Assembly (NCBI RefSeq): GCF_030272615.1 | Contig: NC_081414.1 | Location: 913,767,648-913,829,647, forward strand | DNA: 62,000 bases | From: Cryptomeria japonica | Lineage: Eukaryota > Streptophyta > Pinopsida > Cupressales > Cupressaceae | Direction: 5' to 3' | In this document: positions 9,912-20,100 of the stretch, in pieces | Numbering within the stretch: position 1 is the first letter of the stretch | How the letters are laid out: every line of letters begins with the position of its first letter | Notes under the pieces: generated by a model | The model's database searches: none | What the model was told of the DNA's origin: nothing | Seen by the model: the letters and a program-made list of their open reading frames with translations, nothing else | Position numbers and translations under genes: made by a program

Positions 9912-11194
9912 TGTAGCATCCTAAAATTGTGACACTTGCAATTTCAACCACATTTGGGTCTTCACGATGGCGACGCAACACTGAACCTGAATGGAGACCC
10001 CGAAACTTGTTCATGACATCAAAAACTGCATTTTTCCAGCACCCTGCTTGATCCCTCCTTGCACCCTGCTGTCCCGGGAGGTGGGACCAGAGCGCCCAGT
10101 GCCCTGGTCCTTCTAGAATAGGGCGCCCAGCACCCTTGTCCCCCAGGACCATGGCGCCTAGCGCCCTTGTCCCTGGCCCTATTTTTGGGCCCGGTCTCCT
10201 ATGGGACTTCGGGTCTTTTTGTTTGCAATTTGGAAAATAACATTTCCTGGTCGGCCTAAGGTCGGGAAAATCAGTCTATCAACCCTAATTGGCAAGTATA
10301 TAAACTACATTTCCTCTCCCATTTTAAGGAGGAAGGAAATATGTGTACAAGACATGGAAACGATATTCAAACATTCAAGCATTCAAGCATCCAAACATTC
10401 CTTCAAGCAATTGATCATTCTAAGTCTCCATTCAAGGCTAGGTGTTGCATTCAAGACAAGGATTCAACCATTGAAGAGGAGATCACAACATACAACATAC
10501 AACATACAACATACAACATACAACAACATCTATACCTTCGCATATAAGGATACAAACATCCTTACAACAAGGTACTAGTACTTGTTTTACATTACAGTCA
10601 TTTACATTTACAGCATTTCTCACTTCTTGGTTAATTCCAAAACCGGGGTTTGACCTAAGGGCAAACCCCTAATCCCTAACCCCCCAATCGTCTTCGCTTT
10701 TCTGTGTGTAGGTTGCAGGTACGCGGCTGAAATTGAAGATCTGGAATCCTTGTGCAGAGACGAACAAATCCCCCTTCGTTTCGCGGATTTTTCGGAGGAC
10801 CATGTGCACGCCGGGTGCCATCGTCCCATCAACTTGTGCTCAAATTTGCAGGACAGCGCCGTCTCGACATTTTAATGCTAATTCCAGGTCCGCAGCTTCA
10901 TATCATATCCCTATCTCTATTTATAAGTAAATCTTTCTTGCTTCTACATGCATTCCTAGTTCAATCTTTCTATCTACATTCTTTACAAAAGAGGGTATCC
11001 TTGCTATCACAACCCTTGAAACTCATATAGAATCTAATCTTGAATTGTGTGGGATTGGATCTTGTGGGTTTCAACCCCTCTTTTGAATGTAAAGTCTCCC
11101 CTAAGTGAAAACCATCAACCCTAGTGACTCTCCCTTCTCTCTCCTCGGAGTTGGGGAGGGGAGAACGACTAGGGTTCAATTTTTCCGCTTTACA
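9912..11194 (+). repeat. 3' LTR of element 1
   Basis: This is the same length as the 5' LTR (1283 bp) with a modest number of base changes, many of them C/T or G/A. It carries TATATAAA at 10297-10304. It is followed at once by the target duplication GTTGT (11195-11199). Confidence 0.93.
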
Positions 11195-12000
11195 GTTGTA
11201 TTAGATTATGTTTCGTCTGTTGCTCCTATTTTTGCATCATCTTCAGTTTTGCTTCTCGCTGCTTTAGGGCCTATCGATGAAACTCCCTCTAAGCGAGTGT
11301 AGGTTTTCATCGCTCCTTCTTTGGAGCTGCCTCTTATTACCTCCTTGTCGGATGTACCTTTTTTGTCTTGGCCTATTAATATGTTGCGTACATAGGTGGT
11401 GTCCAACACAACTTTATCTACTCCCCCTGTTTTGCACCCGTTCCAGCATCAGAGCTGTCCTAGGGTCCTTCAGCCTACTGCGGTTGATAGTTGACCTATT
11501 TCTCTTGTCTCACCCAAACAAAAGTTTGATAAGGGCCTTGTCCCAAAGTTTTGATGCTAAAAATCCTTGTAGGTATGTTCCTCATCCTTTTCTCTACCTA
11601 TTCCAGTGCCTGCTGCTTTGCCTATCTCTATGTGTATGATTGAGAAGGCTTCGCCTTCTCCCAAGTTTGTCACTATTCCTCTTCCAGAGGCCAACTGTCC
11701 TGTTGTTGTTTCATCTTCTTCAAGTGAGTCACTTGCTTCCTCTACAGAGGATTTCTTGTTCAACTCCTTGGAGGACATCCCGACCTTGTCTATGATCTTC
11801 ACATGATCGTTGACCCTTGCCTCCTTTTAACTTGTGGACATAAATGTTACTGTTTCTTCGTCCCTTGCCCTTGTTGTTGGTGAGGCACACGATGAAGCTC
11901 TTGTGGTGGTCCCTCTTTGAGTGTGTCCTCCTTCTCCCTATGATCTAGATTGGGAGGATGATGATCTACTAAAGGATGACCTTTAGGATATTTATCTTTT
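11195..12000 (+). pseudogene. Continuation of element A coding remnant
   Basis: This resumes the frame interrupted at 3255. Serine-rich and acidic fragments (for example SSSSSESLASSTEDF near 11706-11760) occupy the place of the acidic C-terminal segment of element 1. Stops and shifts are frequent. The assignment is by position and weak similarity. Confidence 0.5.
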
Positions 12001-12920
12001 ATCTCCATCGTTTTGTGTGTGCACTTGATTGTATTCCCTCATGCTCGCTTTATATATTTATTCCCTCCTGGAGGAACCAAGTTGCTCTGTAGGTTCTTGG
12101 ATGTGGGAGGTTGACTATCTTTACCTATTGTGCTCTCCTGAAGGACCCGAGTTACCCTGTAGGTGCTCAGATACAAGGGATTTTTTGTCATAGAACTTCT
12201 TCTATCTGTTATCTATTTCTTCTATCTATCGTATATTATTTTCTTTAGATTCAGAGATGATGCAAAGTGTTGGGGGCATCTGTAGCCTTCTTCCATGTTG
12301 ACCCAAATTTTTCTTTTATCTTTGTGTATATGTGCTCTTCTTCAGATCTGAGAACTTTGGAGCTATGAGGATGTACCCATCTCATAGTTGTATTACATGT
12401 CTTTTCTCATAGCTATGGGTTCTAATGCCAAACTATAGGGTCCCTCTGTCCTTTTGCATTAATCATCAATGTTGTGGACATTTATGTGTCACCAGCTACT
12501 AATGGCATTCCATGGAGACATCTTGCTATGTTCCACAACTGCTCTTCTCCTTATAATAACATGTCTTTCATGCATCTCATTCTAAGGGGTGGCCATCATA
12601 TTTGCATTTCCGCATGATTTGCATTTATCTTATAGATTCTTACATTTATGTCTCTTGTCGATCACACTTTCATGCTTTCCTAGGTGGAGGCCAGACCACT
12701 TGATCTTTTCAACTAGATGGGGGCCAAACCATTCAATCTATCTCCTTTGTTTTCCTTTGTAGGGGCCAATCTAATACTTACCAAATCTATCTTTGATCTC
12801 CTAATCACATGGCTATCTAGTGTATCTCTACCCATGCCAACATTATCTCGCCATATCGAATGGTTATCCATACTAGGATGATATCATCCTATGGTATGGC
12901 TATCTAGCATAATGCACTTT
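12001..12920 (+). other. 3' non-coding internal region of element A
   Basis: No gene is seen. GATGATGCAAAG at about 12257 and a following CATGTTGAC block align with element 1 at 9271-9320, so this is the region between gag-protease and the 3' LTR. It is cut at 12921 by element 4. Confidence 0.5.
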
Positions 12921-14196
12921 TGGTGCAGAGGCACTTAAGGAATTTTTGTTGAGTTTGTTTCTAGGATGTTGAAATCATGTTTTTTAGTTTTGTAATAAGG
13001 CCAAGAGGCCATTAAGAGTGTGCTGAAATTATTGTAAGGGCCCTAAGAGTCTTTGTTTGGCCAATGTTGGCTTGTGAGCTCTTAAGGGTGCTAGGTAGAG
13101 CACTTAATAGGATAAGTTGTTTTTGGGTTAATGTAGGTTGGTTGATGTTGTTTTGAAGTTGTTAAGGTCATATGAGTCATTTTAAAGTGACCAAGTTTGG
13201 GTTTGAGAAAAGTTGCTCACCTATGCAACAAATTGCAAAAGTTGTAAAAGTTGCTCACAACAACTTTGCAACATTTTCATACACTAACGGCTAGTTGGTT
13301 GTCACGGTTGGTTATGAGAATTTGTAAATAATCTAAGACTAGTATAAGGCTTGGAAAGACTAAAGATAATTAGTTGTTGAAGGTGGTTGAATATCTAAAG
13401 AGAATAAACAATTTTGGTTTCCCATTTGTGTGTGTTCTTCTGAGTTTTTGTTGTTCTTGCAAGTTTGTATGACCTCTACATATCGAGCATCCCAAAACGG
13501 GGACATGGATTATTAGTTTGGTGTCTTACCTTCATTTTTTTTTAATTTTGAGTCTTGAAGTGTTGTAGTTTGTGAATAAACTCCATTTTGTTGCAGGCGG
13601 GTTCAAGAGCCCTAAAACCCAGGGTTTTGAGAGCAAAATGGATCCAACCTAACGTTCCATGGTGGATTTCCTCTCTGAAAACTTATGGAATGTTAGGTTG
13701 AAATGTATTTAATGTTTTATTTTTGGGTTTGAGTCAGGGGAAGCCAAATCAGAGATTTTCCACCATACCCTAAGCTTGGCACATTAAGTTGGCAAGCATT
13801 AGGAATCATGGATAACAAGACCTAATTGGGTGAATCTGGTAGGTAGAAGTGAAGTATGATTGGAGTGGAATTCCATATGGAAGCATAGACCCAAAATTAT
13901 CATCAATTCACTGAGGCAATCAGATCGGTGAAGGAGTTTTGAACAATCCCTATTTTTAAGGCCTAGAAAGGGGCAATTAGGCCTAGTTAACCGGTAAGGG
14001 TTAGATATGTTAGTGACAAAAACCACTTATGGTTTTAAGATATTTTACGTAAACCCCAAAAGGGTATCTGGAATGTAAAATATTTCATAGGGTTTCTCAA
14101 GGAGTTTAGCCGATGAATGTAGAATACCTCGCTGACAGGGCTACTAGAATCGGTTAGGCCTAAAAGTGTAGTTTGTTTGTAAAACACCAAACCGGC
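12921..14196 (+). repeat. 5' LTR of element 4, left part
   Basis: Starts TGGTGCAGAGGCAC and aligns along its length with 39972-41240. It is cut after CACCAAACCGGC by element 3; the uninterrupted site is visible in the 3' LTR at about 41237-41255. Confidence 0.9.
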
Positions 14197-14976
14197 TGTA
14201 GACACCCAAAATTGTCATGTCTAATTAAATAAATATTTTATTTATTTAATTACCTAAGCCTAATTCCTCTATTAATTAAATAAATCTTTATTTATTTAAT
14301 TAATTCATTTATCCTCTTCTAGCCTTATTTCTCATTTAAATAAATACATTTATTTATTTAAATTATCCCTTTCCTAAATTAAATAAATATTTTATTTATT
14401 TAATTGTTCTACTTCTTCTATTAATTAAATAAATCTTTATTTATTTAATTAATTCATTATCTTTTTCTACACATGACACATGTCATTCATCTCTTAATTC
14501 ACACACTACCTACCTCTTTCATTATTTTGGTATTTCTTATACCTACCCTCTAATCCTAGCCGACCTCTCTTTTTACACCTCTCAATCTTATCCCTCCATT
14601 TCATATTGTGTCTTCTATTTAAGAAGATGCTTTCTTCATTGTCAAACCCTAATGACTAATGACTGATTTTGGAGTACTTGGCTACACTACGATCCTACTT
14701 GCAACCACATTCCGTTCTTTGTTGAGCTCTTGTGCATATAAAAATCTGAGGGCAAATATATCAAGCAAGATCAATGGAGATAGGAAGAATGGAGATCAAA
14801 ACCCTATTGGACATGTGATGGTATAATCTTTGTGATTTTGAGTTATTTTGCATTGTCTTAGGTTATCTTCATATGTTATGGTGGATCCTTGTTCATTGTT
14901 AGGCTAGGGTTTAGTGGTTGGATTCATTTTAGCCTTTCAATATTGTTATTATTGTTATCCATTTTCACCATATACA
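14197..14976 (+). repeat. 5' LTR of element 3
   Basis: Runs TGTAGACACC to CACCATATACA. The first 260 bp contain five AT-rich near-palindromes built from AATTAAATAAAT and its complement (14217-14455). A TATA-like word lies at 14616. A third family member, inverted and solo, is at 32544-33318. Confidence 0.95.
14616..14623 (+). promoter_or_regulatory. TATA box candidate of element 3 LTR
   Basis: TATTTAAG lies about 420 bp into the LTR. The solo LTR has TATATAAG at the homologous site (about 32894-32901, inverted), which supports a core promoter. Confidence 0.5.
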
Positions 14977-14979
14977 TTT

Positions 14980-14997
14980 TGGCACACCCGGTGGGAC
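14980..14997 (+). other. Primer-binding site of element 3
   Basis: TGGCACACCCGGTGGGAC begins three bases after the LTR end (TTT spacer). The opening TGG fits a tRNA CCA end. I did not assign the tRNA. Confidence 0.7.
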
Positions 14998-15099
14998 TCT
15001 TGTCCCTTTGCATTTAACATTTTTGTTGCAGATTTTGCATTTTTGAAGTTGCAGATCGGACAATTTCGACGACATTTTAGGTTTTTTCTGTGTCTGCGA

Positions 15100-15355
15100 G
15101 TGTTCAGATCGCGTTTTTGTGTTTCAGAAGCATCTGTGATATCGTAAATCGTGCCTGTGTTTTTGCCAATTTTTATTTTTGCAGGTTTCTGGAATCGCGT
15201 CTGAGAATTTTAACCGCGTCTGCGCTGGATCTTATCGCGTCTGCGTTCGGGAGAGGCATCTGTGACCTCTGATCGCATCTGTGAATCACAAAACAATGTT
15301 TGTGTCGCGCAGACGCGTCTGTGTCTGGTATAAGGGCGTCTGTGCATTCTGTTTT
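15100..15355 (+). repeat. GCGTCTGTG repeat cluster 1
   Basis: Irregularly spaced copies and variants of GCGTCTGTG/GCGTCTGCG/GCATCTGTG, roughly every 20-40 bp. They are interspersed and do not form a strict tandem array. Confidence 0.65.
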
Positions 15356-16552
15356 GTAAATTTTTCAAGTTTCTTCGATTCGGATTTTCGGATTTTGTAC
15401 TTAGGGTTTCGGATCTGGTTTATTTTCGGCTAACCCTTGCAGATCTAGCTAACTTAGTTTTGTGCAGCTTGCTTTGGAGGCAAATACGTTTTTGTTGAAG
15501 GCCCCTTTTCACAAAGTCTTTTTGGGTTTTCTAAAATTTACCTAACTTGTGTGCTTGCAGGAAGGGGTTATCATTTGAAACAACCCAAACTACTAACAAT
15601 TTTGTTGCAGGGCCTTAGCTAAGGTTTTGTAATTTTATTGTGTGCCTTGTTTTCATAGCTTAGCAAACACTTCAATTGGTGCACTAAAATTAAATCATTG
15701 TCTTTTGTGTCTTGAGCAATAGGCTCTTTTTGTTTATTCTTTAGAGGGCCTGTCTTCCCGTGTGGTCATTAGGACTACTAGTGAGAAGAGAACGACCCAA
15801 GTGGTAGCGAGGAAAACCCACCTCATCCAAACCACTATAATCAAATGTATTCATGGTGAAAACTATGGATAACGTGTGCTAATTAGTTCATACCGACACT
15901 ATGTCTCCCCATAAACCCGTTTGATCAAATTTATTTGATCATTTGTAGGGCGTAACCCCTACCGGCTGGGAGCCTTCTGTATTTACAGAGCTGAAAGTGC
16001 CGCATGTATGGCCACACGAGTGGATGCCCTTACTAGCACCTCTTTGTTTTAGATGCCAAAATCCTTCTAGTTGTTGAGGCAGGAGGTCGGACCTCTGGTA
16101 GCGGCCCACACACATACGGTTCTTAGTAGAGATACAAAGTTCGCCATGGGGAGTTTTCATGGGGACTGATGCTTGGCTGACCCGAGAAGTGAGTGCCGAG
16201 GGTGGAGCCAGTGAGGTCAAGCATCTAAGTATCCGCTCTGAATAGCGTAGCCTCAGGGGTAAAACCCTATGTGGGATCAACAACTATTGTCTTGGCCAGC
16301 CCTAAGATTTGTGCTTGTCTTATGCTAAACACTCAAACATTCAAGGCAAAACAGCAAAACATTGTGTCTTTTGTGTCTTCAAGTGTATGCAAAAAACTTT
16401 TTACATCAAACAACACACTTTTGGAGTCTAAACAGTTTGCAAACATTGAGTCATCAACATTGTGTCCTCTTGTCACGAAAAACAGTCGAAAAATCAGATT
16501 TGGTCACAACAAAACAACTTCACAAATAGGAAAAATTGCACTAAGGTTACAG

Positions 16553-16690
16553 AAACGCGTCTGTGTCGGATAAGCGCATCTATGAAGTACAAAATAGCGT
16601 CTGTGTTTTTAACAGCGTCTGCGTCAAACAGAGTAGCGTCTGTGTCTGGAAAACGCGTCTGTGAAGTATACAGGGGCGTCTGTGTCAGGA
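16553..16690 (+). repeat. GCGTCTGTG repeat cluster 2
   Basis: At least six copies of GCGTCTGTG or a one-base variant in about 140 bp, often followed by TCGG/TCTGG/TCAGG. The same word recurs inverted at 28800-28990. Confidence 0.7.
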
Positions 16691-17177
16691 TTTGAAAACT
16701 TTAACAGTTAAGCAAACAAAGAAAATCAGTTTCGGCATACTTGAGCTTCTTAGGTTGTCTCTTCAGGTTTCATCTAGCATTCAGCCTGTTCTAAGGTCTC
16801 ACATAGTCCATCATTGCTTCATACCTCATTTTACATTCACAATTGTCTAAACTTGAGTCAAAAGGTCACTTACTTATCCTCATCATACTTTGTCAACACA
16901 CTACATACAACAACACTTTGCTAAGTGGTCCCTCATCAAGGTTTCTTACCTTTGGGTCTCATTTGGTCTTACTTAGAGTCAAGGTCAGCTTACCTCATCA
17001 AGAGAAATGATCCTCTCTTTGGAAGTCACACCTACTCTACTACTTACATACTTGGTCTTACACTTTGGACATTGCAAGTACACCTCAAGATTCATTTACA
17101 CTTCATACAACTCTTGGTCTTCCATACTCTTGTCATTTTTCATCTAGTTTCTCACATCTTGGTCTAACACCTAGTTC

Positions 17178-20100
17178 ATGGTTGAAACCCGCCTTCAAAA
17201 ATCTAGGAGAATAGCTAAAGAAGCTCAAGAGTCCGTAAACATGAGTTCTTATGAGTATGACAATGATCTATTCTACAATCCTGAGCACACTACATTACCA
17301 GACATGAATGTTTATAGACACAATCCAAATGTGGAAAGTGCAAACACTATAAACAACAATGCTACACACAATGACACAGTGGACAATTCTTCAATACTAT
17401 CAGCAGACATACAAGAATCCATAATGGATCCTCAATTCAATAGATTGGTTGAAGAGATAATGAGGAGAGATCGTCAATACTTTTTAAACATGATGGCACA
17501 AAGTGGAGCTAAAATACCACATGATTTTGACTTATCTCAACTTATGGAAAGTCGACCTTCACAACAAGCTCAACCTAACATGGATCAAAGGAGACCAAAT
17601 AGTGGAGGAAATAGAGGACCAAATAATATGATGCCGGAGTCACCATCAGTTTTGCTTCAAAAACCAGCAATCCCACATACACAAGCTCAAGCATATGATA
17701 CTTACACTCAAAGACCCTCATGGAGGCCCTATGCTCAAACACATGCTCAAGGTATAGATCCATCAAGACAAGTGGATACTCAAGGACATCCTCAAAAATT
17801 TGACACAAGGAGACCTCATGTCAAAATTGGGGGCAACATAAGGGAAAATGAAAGGCCTATTGAATATGGTTTATACACACAAAATAGATATGGGGTCCCT
17901 CAACGAGAAGTTATGCCAAGTGCTCCATACATGTCGCAACAATATAGACCTCCATATGGACATGTCTCCGATCAGTATCATCCATACATGCAACAAGCTC
18001 CTCCTCAAATGGGTGTTTCAAACATGGGGTATGCTACAAGAAATCCATCTCCTCCCAAGAATAATTTGGAGCAACAAATTAGAGATCTACAAAAGAAAAT
18101 GGAGGACATGAGTACACCAAAACCTACATACACTATGAGAGATATATGTCCTTATCCCTTTGATAAGAGCATTCCAATGCCTCCATTTCCTCCACACTTT
18201 GTAACGCCAAAATTTGACAAATATAGAGGGAGAGGAGACCCCAAGGCACACATAAGACAATTCTTCACAGCTTGCATTGAGATAGTGGCAGAAGAAACAT
18301 ACTTAATGAGGTTGTTCCCACAGAGCTTAGGAGATCAGGCTATGGAATGGTTTTCTCAATTACCTCCTGGTATTAAGTCATGGGGCGATTTGGCAGAAGC
18401 TTTCATTCAGCATTTCTCTTACAACATTGAAACAAATGTCTCAGTTACTACCTTGTGCAATACTAAACAAAAGGAAGGAGAATATTTCGCAACATTTTTA
18501 CAAAGATGGAGAAACTTAGCTAGCAGATGCTCTTGTGAAATCCCGCAGAAACAAATGGTGGAGATGTTCACACAAAACGTTAATAAGGCTATTGGCTATG
18601 ATCTCAGAAAAGCTTGTTTGTCTACATTCAAGGACGTTATTGAAAAGGGCCTAGTAACAGAAAAGGTCTTAATTGAACAAGGAGCTATCAAACTATTCAA
18701 AGAAAACAAAGAGGACTTCAAAGGAAAGGACAAACCAAAATTTTGGAATAAGAACAAGAACACAGTTAATGATGGTGTTGTTGATGCCAACACTGTGAGA
18801 CTCAAGTTCATCTTTTCTGGATCAAGTTCTACCAACAATCAGGTGAACACTCAAACAACTTCTAGACCACGAAGGAAGTACACTCCATTGGGAGAACCAC
18901 TTGAATTAATATTCAAAAAGCTTGTAGCAAACAAAGTAATTACAGTTCCAGATTTTCCTCCTTATGAACCAAAGGTCAAACCGAATTGGTGGAATGATGA
19001 TGAATTTTGTGAGTTTCATAAGAGCAAGGGTCATAAGACAAGTAATTGCCATCGATTGAAAAACATTGTACAAGATCTCATTGACAGAGGAGATATTGAG
19101 ATTGAGGGACATTCATCTAACCAAGAACATGAGGTGTTTAAAGAACCATTCCCAGAACATGACAAAGGAAAAGGCAAAGTCACAGATGATCAAGCTAATT
19201 ACACTAGAGCACCTTACAATTATGATTCTACTATCAATCACATCTCAATGGACAATCATATCTCTACCATTACTATCAAAAACAAAAATCCTGAGAATCC
19301 TTCTCAGAAACCCAAAATTGTCCTAAAAGGTGTGGGATCTTCGTCCGAATCTACCTCTGAATGTCATGTTACAACCCGTCGAGGTAAGATCACATTGCCA
19401 GGTGCCTCTACTAAGAATACCAATCTTTCATCAACCAAGCCTGAGTACGACCTTGTAGAACAATTAGGGAAAACACCCGCGCTCATCTCCATTCTGGAAC
19501 TTCTACGTATATCCCCTGCACATAAAGCTATCCTTGACAAAATCTTGAGAGATACTGCCGTCCCTACTGATCTGAACGTGGACCAGTTTCAAGCCATGGT
19601 GGGATACCTATCCGTTCCACACTCCCTCAGATTCACAGAAGCTGATGACGCCTCCATAAGTCAGCCACATAATGCACCTCTACATGTTGAAGCCTTCATA
19701 CATAAACATCAAATAAAGCGAGTCCTGATAGATGGAGGAGCAGGTCTTAATATTTGTACCTTGAGTATCATAAGACAATTGGGATATTCTGACAAGGCTG
19801 TGAATGCTACAAACCAAATCACCATCAAGGCTTATGATGATGAAGAGCGCTCGTCCAAGGGCACAGTCACCTTACCGCTAAGAATAGGGCCAGTCACAAA
19901 GGATGTGGTTTGTCAAGTCCTAGATCTTGATCTCACATACAACATATTGCTAGGATGTCCTTGGATTCATGAAATGAGGGCAGTCCCATCAACATACCAT
20001 CAGTGCATAAAGTTCCCTCACAATGGAGTCGAGGTAACGGTCAATGGTGATCCAAATCCATTCATATATTGTAATAACTTGAGATCACATACTGAGACTA

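Larger units (their letters stand above)
3256..11194 (+). mobile_element. Element 1: gag-protease-only Gypsy-type LTR retrotransposon
   Basis: This is a complete non-autonomous LTR element. Its 1283-bp LTRs (3256-4538, 9912-11194) both run from TGTAGCATCC to CTTTACA. The target duplication GTTGT is perfect (3251-3255 and 11195-11199). A primer-binding site follows the 5' LTR and a purine-rich tract precedes the 3' LTR. Inside is one gag-protease frame (5720-9166) with two in-frame stops. No reverse transcriptase, RNase H or integrase is present. Element 2 has the same layout, so this is the family structure and not a private deletion. It inserted into the older relative A. Movement would need enzymes supplied in trans, plausibly by a Tat-type Gypsy element, since gag and the C-terminal block resemble element 3. 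Confidence 0.93.
14998..17177 (+). other. Long leader of element 3
   Basis: No convincing gene lies in these 2.2 kb; short frames present are unlike any family I know. Two clusters of GCGTCTGTG-type repeats lie at 15100-15355 and 16553-16690. Between them a GC-richer block (15740-16290) contains TTTGATCAAA and TGATCA palindromes and several short inverted repeats, so it is probably a structured RNA region. The last 400 bp before gag are rich in CTCATC/CTTGGTC-like words. Confidence 0.6.

Noticed and set aside
12916-12920. Target duplication for element 4
   Set aside because: ACTTT on the left does not match TACTG on the right; no duplication can be claimed.
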